From the NCBI RefSeq assembly GCF_019734885.1, contig NZ_JAAXCM010000023.1:1-64000 (forward strand): a stretch of 64,000 nucleotides of DNA, in the 5' to 3' direction. Both the position numbers and the translations under genes were made by a program. The DNA comes from Pseudocoprococcus catus. Lineage in GTDB: Bacteria > Bacillota > Clostridia > Lachnospirales > Lachnospiraceae. The notes under the pieces are model-generated. The model made no database searches and was not told the origin of the DNA. It worked only from the letters and a program-made list of their open reading frames with translations. Of this stretch, positions 1 through 7,531 are shown piece after piece. The stretch's first letter is position 1. The number at the start of each line of letters is the position of its first letter.

Positions 1-540
1 ATCTTCTACTGCAACAACATCATATGCCTCTGCCATTTCATAACTCAGCTTATGTAAGAAATCTTTCCTCTGGTTTCGGATTTTTTCGTGACATAATGCA
101 ACACGTTTTTTCTGTCGGTAATAATTATTGCTTCCTTTCACGCAATGGGATAACTTTCTTTGTTCCCTTGCCAGCCGCTCCTCACTTTTTCTGAAGTATC
201 CTTCATTTTCCTTCTGTATATCCTCAGAAAACACAGCCATTCCATGCATTGCATAATCAATTCCCAGTATCTTTGCGTCTTCATAATCAAATTCTTCTGC
301 CTGGTTTTCACAGTCAGATTTTTCATATAATAGACTTGCATAATACTTTCCGGATGGTTCCATACTTATTGTTACAGATTTCAGGCAATATTTTTCCGGA
401 ATATCACGATGTTTTTTCATACGGATCCATTTTAACTTCGGTAGTTTTATCCGATGATCTTCTACCTGAATATTTCCATTGACCACATTTGTCGTATAGC
501 TTTTCAGAATGCTTCCTTCCAAAGTCTTTCCCTGATCTGT
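1..540 (-). pseudogene. TnpB-like (IS200/IS605 OrfB) remnant, N-terminus deleted, runs off left edge
   Basis: An open frame on the minus strand reads from about position 540 to the window edge and matches the middle of TnpB, the RNA-guided nuclease of IS200/IS605 elements. Visible landmarks are SYTTNVVNGNI, IKLPKLKWIRMKK, SVTISMEPSGKYYAS, the first catalytic aspartate in LGIDYAMHG and the second acidic residue in VAVED at the very edge. The whole N-terminal part (roughly the first 120-140 residues of a normal TnpB) is absent, and no start codon with a ribosome site is present at the beginning of the homology. The frame begins inside the 3' end of the truncated tnpA, so this appears to be the product of an internal deletion that joined tnpA to the middle of tnpB. 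The C-terminal zinc finger and the element's right end lie outside the window. The homology is clear; loss of function is inferred. Confidence 0.85.
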
Positions 541-821
541 GGATATTCCTTTTTTAACAAATGACTGCTTGCACTTTTATACGCATTGATAAATTTACTG
601 AGTTCTGATTTTGGCTGTGCCCGAAACATAACATGCACATGATCAACATCATGATTCCATTCTTCCAGTGTGATTCCATAATCAGGTGCAATACGTTCCC
701 AGATCTCTTTTGCACGTTCCGAAATCGGATCATCTATTACTTTTCTTCGGTATTTTACAACCATGATCAGATGATAATACATCAAATATACTGAATGTGC
801 ATTATGATCCATTTTGTCCAT
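504..821 (-). pseudogene. tnpA: IS200/IS605 TnpA (Y1 HUH transposase), C-terminally truncated
   Basis: This encodes 105 residues of a Y1 HUH single-strand transposase. The fold is recognisable from YHLIMVVKYRRKVI at residues 15-28 and from the metal-binding HVHV in DHVHVMF near residues 52-58. Full-length family members are about 130-155 residues and continue after LWKEAFW; here the frame stops directly after LWKEAF with TGA. The catalytic tyrosine helix, which lies in the C-terminal third, may therefore be lost or incomplete. The start ATG has an AAAGGA ribosome site that lies inside a hairpin (821-856), a known way of keeping IS200-type transposases poorly translated. The reading frame after the stop belongs to the TnpB remnant, so the truncation and the TnpB deletion look like one event. 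Confidence 0.85.
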
Positions 822-856
822 ATAATCAGTCCTTTCTATCCTTTCGACTGATTATA
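821..856 (-). repeat. Subterminal hairpin at left end of the IS200/IS605 element
   Basis: TATAATCAGTC at 821-831 is repeated inverted as GACTGATTATA at 846-856, giving an 11-bp stem and a 14-base loop just upstream of tnpA. IS200/IS605 elements carry such a palindrome at the tnpA-proximal end, where TnpA binds. On the minus strand the stem also covers the tnpA ribosome site. The exact element boundary, which has no target duplication in this family, was not determined. Confidence 0.6.
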
Positions 857-1059
857 GTATACCACACTTCGCACTTCAGAACAAGTGTTCTTTTTTCTTT
901 TTTCTGCAATTCATCTCCCACCTGTAGAGGAAGGAGAATTCTTGCTAACTTTTGTTAAAAAATCAAGTGAAAAACATCACTATATCTGATACAATAAAGG
1001 AAATCTATGGATTTTATCCTATTATATAATATATAAGAATCTTACAAAGGACTTTTGTT

Positions 1060-2307
1060 ATGCTTAAACGTCAGAATTGTTATCTTTTAAAAAAAGTTAA
1101 TGACACTTACTGGCTGCTTCCCTACGGTCAGGCTATTGCCGACCAGAAGAAGGGCTGTCAACTGAATGAAACCGGTGTCTTTATATGGCAGGCATTGGAA
1201 CATCCGATGTCTGAAGACCAATTGATTCAAAAACTGGCCGAGCATTATGGCATTGAAGACGCTGACCGGATATCCCTTTCCGGTGATATTCATGATTTTA
1301 TCCATACAATGCTGCAGATGCATTTTCTTTCCGAAACGCTAAGTCCCCTGGGATTACCGCTTTTGAGACAAATGAAAATTGCTGATCTGAATGTTGGCCT
1401 ATACGGAGAGCCTGATCTCTTTCCATCGGATTTTGAGTCATTCTATACAGAAACCTCTTCAGATGCTGCTTTTGGACCAACTGCTTCATCTGATTCCATG
1501 TCGGATACTGCTTTTGCATCCGGCACTGTTTCCGGGCTCAATCTACCGCAGCCTGACCAGCAAATTGAAGCAGTCCCTGCATCTCCTTCCTGGTGTCCCC
1601 CTGGACAGGTTCTCATCAAGAATCGTGAACTGATCCTCTATGAATACGAAGACATGTACCGCATGCTTTTTCCTGAAATGACGAACATTTTCGAAGCCAG
1701 AATGACAAAGGACGGCCATTATGTGCGTCTTTACTGCAGAAAGCCTGTCTATCAAACGGAAAATGAACATATTTTTCATGCCATCCGTTTTTTCTTTTTG
1801 TATCTTGCCGGAATGCATGGCCTTTTTGCCCTTCATTCCGCCTCTATTCTGTACAAAGAAAAGGCATGGCTTTTTTCCGGTCATTCAGGCATGGGCAAAT
1901 CCACCCATACTGCTCTATGGCATGATCTGATTGGAACGCCTTATCTCAACGGTGATCTCAATCTGATCGGTATAAAAGACGGGCATTATCAGGTCTACGG
2001 CATACCATGGTGCGGCACTTCCGGTATCTTTACAACAAAAACTTACCCTCTTGGGGGCATCATCCTTCTCGGACGGGCATCAGATGATCACCTGGAAACA
2101 CTGGATGATACGCTGAAAACCCTGCGTGTCATGCAGCGCCTGATCTCGCCTTCCTGGACACCTGAAGGTCTGGAAAGGAATCTTGATTTTGCAGCTGAAT
2201 TGAGCCGTGAAATCCCGATCTTCCACCTGTGCTGTACGAAAAATCCCTCCGCCGTGGATGTGGTCAAAGCAGCCATTGATAAAGAGGAGGGCTCCCGCCA
2301 TGCATAA
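1060..2307 (+). CDS. PqqD-like (RiPP recognition element) / HPr-kinase-like fusion protein
   Basis: This is a 415-residue protein of two parts. Residues 1-95 look like a PqqD-type winged-helix peptide-binding domain (LNETGVFIWQAL, then a helix-rich stretch to HFLSETLS). Residues about 230-410 resemble the HPr kinase/PEP-carboxykinase-like fold used by peptide kinases in ribosomal peptide clusters: LHSASI, a P-loop GHSGMGKSTHT near residue 272, an acidic LNGDLNLIGIKDG segment and GIPWCGTSGIF. A serine/alanine-rich, poorly conserved linker (about 125-190) joins them. By analogy the protein would bind a leader peptide and phosphorylate it or act as an export chaperone; neither is shown. It overlaps the exporter gene by 8 bases, so the two are translationally coupled. 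The closest candidate substrate is the convergent small gene ending at 4275. The start ATG lies behind AAAGGA. Confidence 0.7.
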   Translation: MLKRQNCYLLKKVNDTYWLLPYGQAIADQKKGCQLNETGVFIWQALEHPMSEDQLIQKLAEHYGIEDADRISLSGDIHDFIHTMLQMHFLSETLSPLGLPLLRQMKIADLNVGLYGEPDLFPSDFESFYTETSSDAAFGPTASSDSMSDTAFASGTVSGLNLPQPDQQIEAVPASPSWCPPGQVLIKNRELILYEYEDMYRMLFPEMTNIFEARMTKDGHYVRLYCRKPVYQTENEHIFHAIRFFFLYLAGMHGLFALHSASILYKEKAWLFSGHSGMGKSTHTALWHDLIGTPYLNGDLNLIGIKDGHYQVYGIPWCGTSGIFTTKTYPLGGIILLGRASDDHLETLDDTLKTLRVMQRLISPSWTPEGLERNLDFAAELSREIPIFHLCCTKNPSAVDVVKAAIDKEEGSRHA

Positions 2308-4069
2308 AAAAATTCAATGGCTCATCGCCAAATTGACCGATGGCACCCCTCAGAAAATGCTGACCCAGCTTCACTGGATCTATCAGTATGGCCGCCGCTA
2401 CTGGAAAGCCATGATCCTCTATACCGTTCTCGGTGTTGCCGGCACCGGTATCTCCCTTGTGTCCAGTTTTATTTCCAAGGATCTGGTGGATATCATCACC
2501 GGTCATCAGACAGGAGAACTGCTCCGCACCTTTGCAGCCATGATTGGTTTTTCTATGGTGAATGTCATCGTCGCCCAGGCTACCTCTTACGCATCCACCT
2601 TCATTAACCTGAAAGTTGATGCAGAAATTAAAAATGACATTTTTTCAAAAATCCTTGTCACGGACTGGGAATCTCTGACTGCTTATCACACCGGTGATCT
2701 GGTGACCCGATGGAACGCCGATGCTTCCAATATCTCCGGTGGTATCCTGAACTGGGTACCGAACCTGATCATCTACACCGTGAAATTTTTCAGTTCTCTG
2801 GCCATCGTTCTCTATTATGATCCGACCTTCGCACTTTTTGCCCTGATCGGTATTCCATTCAGTGCATTGATGTCCAGACCGCTGCTTCGCAGGATGCGCA
2901 GCAATAACCAGAAAAGTGCCGCCATGAGTGCCAGGCTCTACGGCTTCAACCAGGAGACTTTTTCCAATATCCAGACCATCAAAGCCTTCGATCTGATTCA
3001 TTTTTATACGAACCGTCTGAAAAATCTTCAGCAGGAATATATCCATATGCGGCTGGATTTCCAGAAGATGTCCATCGTGACATCCATCCTCATGACCATC
3101 ATCGGCTATATTGTCTCCTACAGCTGCTATGGCTGGGGCATTTACCGGGTATGGAGCGGTGCCATCTCCTATGGTACTATGACAATGTTTCTCTCCCTCT
3201 CCGGCAATCTGACAGGTTCTGTCAATTCCCTTGTTGGACTGATCCCATCCGCCATCTCACTGACCATTTCCGCCGGCCGTCTCATGGATATCGTGGAGAT
3301 GCCTCAGGAAGACTACAGTATGGATGCAGAAGTCCGCAAATTTATGAACGCTTACCGAAGCATCGGTATCGGTCTGAATATGCAGCATATGAGCTACACC
3401 TATCACACAGGAACCGAAGTTTTTCGCAACGCATCTGTGGAGGCCTACCCTCATGAGATCGTTGCCCTTGTGGGACCTTCCGGCGAAGGTAAGACAACCA
3501 TGCTCCGTCTGATCCTTTCGCTGCTGAAGCCAGCCGAAGGCGAAACCTGGATTTGTGCCGGAAATGACAAAGACAACAAAATGGTGATGTCGCCTTCCAC
3601 AAGAAAGCTCTTCTCCTATGTACCTCAGGGCAACACCATGTTCTCCGGTACCATTGCCGAAAACATGCGCAATGTCAAACCGGATGCCACTGATGAAGAG
3701 ATCATCAGTGCATTGAAGCTGGCAGACGCCTGGGAATTCGTAGAAAAGCTGCCTGACGGCATCCAGAGTATGGTCCAGGAGAGAGGCGGCGGCTTCTCAG
3801 AGGGTCAGGCCCAGCGACTTTCCATCGCCAGAGCCCTGCTTCGCAAATCTCCGATCCTGCTTCTTGATGAAGCCACCTCCGCTCTGGACGTGGCCACTGA
3901 ACGACGGGTCCTTCGAAATATCATGACAGATACTTACCCTCGAACCTGTATCGTCACCACCCATCGACCAACCGTACTGAACATCTGTACAAGAGTTTAC
4001 GCCATCAGGAATAAACAATGCCAGGTGCTTGGAAAGGACGAAATTGACAAGCTGGTGAAGGATTTCTAA
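2300..4069 (+). CDS. ABC exporter, fused membrane and ATPase domains, no peptidase domain
   Basis: The 589-residue protein starts at ATG 2300, behind GAGGAGG and inside the last codons of the kinase gene; the longer upstream frame overlaps that gene and lacks a ribosome site. Residues 30-330 hold about six membrane helices of an ABC type-I exporter. The ATPase follows, with Walker A GPSGEGKTT, signature FSEGQAQRLSIARALL, Walker B ILLLDEATSALD and switch histidine in VTTHRP. There is no N-terminal C39 peptidase, so any leader removal would need another protease. Coupling to a PqqD/kinase gene is typical of peptide export cassettes. A homodimer in the cytoplasmic membrane is expected. The substrate is unknown; the leader-bearing protein at 4275-4658 is the best local candidate. 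A stand-alone drug or lipid exporter role cannot be excluded. Confidence 0.85.
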   Translation: MHKKIQWLIAKLTDGTPQKMLTQLHWIYQYGRRYWKAMILYTVLGVAGTGISLVSSFISKDLVDIITGHQTGELLRTFAAMIGFSMVNVIVAQATSYASTFINLKVDAEIKNDIFSKILVTDWESLTAYHTGDLVTRWNADASNISGGILNWVPNLIIYTVKFFSSLAIVLYYDPTFALFALIGIPFSALMSRPLLRRMRSNNQKSAAMSARLYGFNQETFSNIQTIKAFDLIHFYTNRLKNLQQEYIHMRLDFQKMSIVTSILMTIIGYIVSYSCYGWGIYRVWSGAISYGTMTMFLSLSGNLTGSVNSLVGLIPSAISLTISAGRLMDIVEMPQEDYSMDAEVRKFMNAYRSIGIGLNMQHMSYTYHTGTEVFRNASVEAYPHEIVALVGPSGEGKTTMLRLILSLLKPAEGETWICAGNDKDNKMVMSPSTRKLFSYVPQGNTMFSGTIAENMRNVKPDATDEEIISALKLADAWEFVEKLPDGIQSMVQERGGGFSEGQAQRLSIARALLRKSPILLLDEATSALDVATERRVLRNIMTDTYPRTCIVTTHRPTVLNICTRVYAIRNKQCQVLGKDEIDKLVKDF

Positions 4070-4137
4070 CTATTGGAGCTATAACAAAAACTCAGCAGCT
4101 TATCAATTATTCGCTCAAAAATTCTAAACAAATTCTC

Positions 4138-4182
4138 CCTGCCCGAGGAAGAGGCAAAGGAATATGTGAAAAAGTACTGGTA
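4138..4182 (+). other. Possible 3' remnant of a lost gene
   Basis: Just after the exporter stop, one frame reads SLPEEEAKEYVKKYW and then TAA, immediately before a terminator. The composition is protein-like and unlike ordinary intergenic DNA, and the frame is closed upstream after about 30 codons. This may be the tail of a deleted gene that once ended at the same terminator. The evidence is only visual, and no family is recognised. Confidence 0.25.
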
Positions 4183-4198
4183 AAAATGAAAAACAAAA

Positions 4199-4239
4199 CC
4201 GCTGCAAAGCTTTCAATTACAGGCTTTGCAGCGGTTTTT
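4199..4239 (+). terminator. Intrinsic terminator, probably bidirectional
   Basis: The stem CCGCTGCAAAGC (4199-4210) pairs with GCTTTGCAGCGG (4223-4234), followed by TTTTT. An A-rich stretch precedes the left arm, so the same stem can also end transcription of the convergent minus-strand gene that stops at 4275. Confidence 0.9.
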
Positions 4240-4274
4240 ATGTTCTTAAAATGTCAAATACAGGGTATTATACC

Positions 4275-4658
4275 TTAATTTACAGAATATGTAAATCCTG
4301 TCATCTTCAAATCATCAATTGATGTACCATGATTGAGATGAATACCAATTGTCAATGGATTAGTTGCTGTACTTGCAAATGTGAATGTTGCAGTCTTTCC
4401 GCTCCATGATGTCTGAACAGAAGCGTCATCTGTTTCGGCCTGATCAATGGTATCATTAAATGTAATATTCAAAGTAATTGTACCGTCAATACCGGACCAA
4501 TCAGCCATTGCCAAACCTTTACCGCCATTAGTCCCCCAACGATCCCAAACTCCATGATAAGTAACATTCAATTTTCCCTGATTTGCACCGCTGGCTGCAT
4601 AAACGCCTTCTGCCATGCCGTTGTCAATTGTCACTACCGGTTTTGTATATGTCTTCAT
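4275..4658 (-). CDS. Small protein with leader-like N-terminus and beta-rich CBM2-like body (candidate exported substrate)
   Basis: The protein has 127 residues. The start chosen is ATG 4658, nine bases after AGGAG; a GTG one codon upstream is less likely. Residues 1-24 read like a leader: a short basic start, YTKPVVTIDNG, then EGVYAASG, ending in a small-residue Ala-Ser-Gly step that could be a cleavage site. It is not a Sec signal peptide, since it has no hydrophobic core. From about residue 25 the protein is rich in Thr, Asn, Gly and Trp, with alternating beta pattern (GTITLNITFND, SWSGKTATFTFA, LTIGIHLNHGTS), reminiscent of a family 2 carbohydrate-binding module. Similar YxxP...EGVYAASG N-termini occur, as far as I recall, on uncharacterised proteins of gut Firmicutes. 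It is transcribed from its own near-perfect promoter and converges on the kinase/exporter pair, which suggests but does not prove that it is their substrate. Confidence 0.75.
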   Translation of the reverse strand: MKTYTKPVVTIDNGMAEGVYAASGANQGKLNVTYHGVWDRWGTNGGKGLAMADWSGIDGTITLNITFNDTIDQAETDDASVQTSWSGKTATFTFASTATNPLTIGIHLNHGTSIDDLKMTGFTYSVN

Positions 4659-4819
4659 CACATCTATCTCCTATCTATCTCCTATCTTCTAGTCTGAGAT
4701 AATTCCAAAAATAGCAAGCCCATATCACGTACAGATTTAAATTGTTAAATTGCACAACAAAATTGCTTAAGTTTTGTAATTATCTGCTATCAAAAAGGTG
4801 TGTGTTTTCTATCACCTTC

Positions 4820-4848
4820 ATTATACTCAGAGAGTGTTTTCATGTCAA
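4820..4848 (-). promoter_or_regulatory. Consensus sigma-A promoter for the leader-bearing small protein
   Basis: On the minus strand TTGACA (4848-4843) and TATAAT (4825-4820) are separated by exactly 17 bases. This is a perfect housekeeping consensus and one of the strongest promoters in the window. The predicted 5' untranslated region is about 155 bases and carries two tandem AGGAGATAGAT copies, the second of which is the ribosome site. This covers the 310-base gap between the small gene and the EAL gene; nothing else was seen there. Confidence 0.85.
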
Positions 4849-4971
4849 CAGGTTACACAAATTCTTAAGTAAGATATCATCTTTCTGCTTTGGCTGCTGA
4901 ATGTTGCACACCGTACTCGTCCAGAACTCTGCAGCATTCTTATTCTCATACAAATCCCTGTCTGACGATTT

Positions 4972-7113
4972 TTACTGATTTTTTGACTGTATGCCCTTGA
5001 CATATTCAATGAATTCATCCTCCGGCATCGGTTTTGCATAATAAAATCCCTGTACTGCATCGCACTGCAGGGCCTTAATAATGTCTAATTGTTCCTTTGT
5101 TTCCACGCCTTCAGCCACAACTTTCATGTCCAGAAGTTTTGATAATGTGATAACCTGCTCCACCAGGGTTTTCCCCTTGCTCTGGCACACATCATCAATA
5201 AGACTCTTATCAATCTTCAGCGTACTGAACGGGAACTGGTTCAGGCTGATCAATGAAGAATACCCCACACCGAAATCGTCGATATGAAGGATACAGCCTG
5301 CGTCAGTCAGCTGTTCTGTCATTGCCTTCACACGATCATTATAAATGGCGGCCGACTCCGTCAGCTCTATCGGCACACATGAAAAAGGAATGCCGTTTTC
5401 CTTTATAATGTCAATATAGCGTTTCGCTACATCTTCATGAAGTGCACTGGTTCTGGACAAATTAACAGAAATAGGAAGCAATTCTTCTCCCTTATCCATT
5501 CTTCTTTTTTGCAGACTGCAGACCTGTCGGAAGACATATTCATCCAGTCTGACAATCAATCCATCTCTTTCATAAACAGGAATAAACTCTCCCGGTGATA
5601 TCAGCGATGTGCCATCTTTGTACCAACGCACTAATGCCTCTGCACCAACGACTTTTTCCGTATCAATATCTACTTTTGGCTGATAAAAAACAATAAATTC
5701 ATGATTTTTCAACGCCGATTCAAAGGCAATCTCTATCATCTGGTTGTTGATCCGTTTGTGGCCCATTTCTTCTGTATAATAAGCCATATCACAATCATAA
5801 TTGTCCGCAATGGATTCTTCTGCCATAGAGGCACAGTCACAGATTGCTGAAACAGGAAGTCGTTTGTCGATGTCTTTATAAACCCCGTATTTGACCATCA
5901 GCCCTTTTACCGGTAAATTGGCCTTCACTTCACTGATGACATTTTTCAATTTTTGTTCAAATGTCTTATAATCTTCCCAGAACAAGCCGACAAAGGAATT
6001 ATGGCCTTGTCTGGCAACCAATCCATTCCTGACTCTATTGCTGTATACGGACGCTAAATAACCAATGACCTCATCCGCTTTTTTATTGCCGTACATGTGC
6101 TTGATCAATTTAAAATCAATGATCTTCGCTACAACTAAGTGCATTGGCGTATCTGCTCTAAACTTCATGATCCCCTTTGCATAATGCAGAAATACCTGCC
6201 TGGTATAAAGTCCGGTCAATTCATCATGCTCAACTGCAGCCAGCATCAGTGTGGATTCCTTTAACTTGATAACATTGTCAACTCTTCCTTTGATAATGTC
6301 TGCGTTATATGGTTTTCTGATGAAATCCGAAGCTCCCAAATTCAGACATGTCAGCTCCGCATCTTCGTCACTGTTTGCAGTGATAACAATCACAGGAATA
6401 GAAGCCAATGCTGTATCCTCACCGATTTTTTTCAAAAATTCTGTTCCATCGCATACCGGCATCTGCATATCCAGTAAAATCACCGACAATGCTTTGTAAT
6501 TCTTCTCCAATATCTCAAAACCGATTTCTCCGTTTTCTGCTGTAAGGATATCATACTTATCCTTGAGAATCTCACACAGCATTTCCCTGTTAAGCGCGTC
6601 GTCCTCTATGATCAGTATTTTGCGCTTTCCGGTTGTAATGTCGGCATGTATGATTTTCTCTATTTCATTCTGCTTCACATCTGCATCCTCATTGGCAAAG
6701 GCAAAGATGACTCTCTGAAATGTATCTGCATCTCCGATTCTGGCACATTTCATGTAGTAATATGAAAGTACCCCATCCCTTTTGACCCGATAATGGACTG
6801 TGAACTGAGGGATTTTATGAAGCTGACTGCATACATGTTCAAAATCCGCAGCCGCGTTCATCTTCTTCCGATCCTCCAAAACAACGTTCTCTTCTATGTA
6901 TTTCTGTATGGCAGCTTTATAAGGCTGCTTTGTCTGTAAAATTTCTTTGACTCCGACTGCCTGATTCTTATATCGATAAATCTCTATCTGCTGGCTTTTA
7001 CAATCTACCAGATAAATATTGCTGAATTCATTTCTCAGAACACTGATAATATCATTCATTCCCAATGTGTCTTTTATTTGTTCTTCGTTATTGTCCAAAT
7101 GACCCTTGTGCAT
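4972..7113 (-). CDS. REC - degenerate GGDEF - EAL protein, probable c-di-GMP phosphodiesterase
   Basis: The protein has 713 residues from ATG 7113, which follows AGGGTGG at good spacing; two in-frame GTG codons lie upstream. Residues 1-160 form an uncharacterised sensory part. A receiver domain follows (KILIIEDD, LDMQMPVCDG with the phospho-acceptor Asp, VITANS, RKPYN). The GGDEF domain keeps HDELTGLYTR but has RQGHNSF where the active-site GGDEF loop should be, so cyclase activity is unlikely. The EAL domain is intact: GAEALVRW, NLSR, ELTES, HIDDFGVGYSSL, KIDKSLID, EGVET, QGFYYAKP. The expected role is hydrolysis of cyclic-di-GMP controlled by phosphorylation, in the cytoplasm. It lies downstream of spoIVB at the usual position of spo0A, from which it is separated by a receiver remnant. 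Confidence 0.9.
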   Translation of the reverse strand: MHKGHLDNNEEQIKDTLGMNDIISVLRNEFSNIYLVDCKSQQIEIYRYKNQAVGVKEILQTKQPYKAAIQKYIEENVVLEDRKKMNAAADFEHVCSQLHKIPQFTVHYRVKRDGVLSYYYMKCARIGDADTFQRVIFAFANEDADVKQNEIEKIIHADITTGKRKILIIEDDALNREMLCEILKDKYDILTAENGEIGFEILEKNYKALSVILLDMQMPVCDGTEFLKKIGEDTALASIPVIVITANSDEDAELTCLNLGASDFIRKPYNADIIKGRVDNVIKLKESTLMLAAVEHDELTGLYTRQVFLHYAKGIMKFRADTPMHLVVAKIIDFKLIKHMYGNKKADEVIGYLASVYSNRVRNGLVARQGHNSFVGLFWEDYKTFEQKLKNVISEVKANLPVKGLMVKYGVYKDIDKRLPVSAICDCASMAEESIADNYDCDMAYYTEEMGHKRINNQMIEIAFESALKNHEFIVFYQPKVDIDTEKVVGAEALVRWYKDGTSLISPGEFIPVYERDGLIVRLDEYVFRQVCSLQKRRMDKGEELLPISVNLSRTSALHEDVAKRYIDIIKENGIPFSCVPIELTESAAIYNDRVKAMTEQLTDAGCILHIDDFGVGYSSLISLNQFPFSTLKIDKSLIDDVCQSKGKTLVEQVITLSKLLDMKVVAEGVETKEQLDIIKALQCDAVQGFYYAKPMPEDEFIEYVKGIQSKNQ

Positions 7114-7140
7114 CTTTGTCACCACCCTGTTATAAAAATT

Positions 7141-7437
7141 TTATCGTGTAATATAACCTCTGATCTTACGCATCATATTCGTTTCATCCGACGGCTTGGA
7201 CAGATGCTCATTCATTCCCGCTCTCCTGCCTGCCTTCACAACATCTGGAAAAACACTGGCATTCATTGCAAATATCGGGATCTTGCCGGCATCCGTCCCT
7301 TTCATTCCTCTGATAATCCTGGCTGCCGTCAGCCTATCCATCTCAGGCATCATCACATCCATCAGAATCAGCTCCAACTGATTCTCTTCTGTAAAATCTG
7401 TTTCAGATACAGAGGACTGAGGATCAAATGATGATGG
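7141..7437 (-). pseudogene. Receiver-domain remnant (C-terminal half of a hybrid kinase or regulator)
   Basis: The frame is open only from an upstream stop at 7438-7440 to the stop at 7141. It encodes the second half of a receiver domain: LILMDVMMPEMDRLTAARIIR with the phospho-acceptor Asp, then IFAMNAS and GMNEHLSKPSD. The usual Gly after MD is Arg. There is no first beta strand with the acidic pair, no kinase or output domain and no ribosome site, so this is a broken gene. The style (LTAARIIR, HLSKP) fits hybrid sensor kinases or long c-di-GMP regulators rather than Spo0A. It abuts the EAL gene, and may once have been part of a longer regulator gene there. Confidence 0.7.
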
Positions 7438-7531
7438 TCAATCTTAATATCTTACGAATTCGATAATTAGTACTATCTTATCACAGAAACACCTTTGAAT
7501 CCACAGGAAATACACATTATCTATTTTCCAT

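Noticed and set aside
950-1000. Short frame of about 15 codons starting with TTG before the PqqD-kinase gene, considered as a precursor peptide
   Set aside because: It has a GGAG-like site but no core or leader character and is too short to support.
2207-2299. Extra N-terminal 31 codons of the exporter frame
   Set aside because: They overlap the kinase gene in another frame and lack a ribosome site; ATG 2300 behind GAGGAGG is better.
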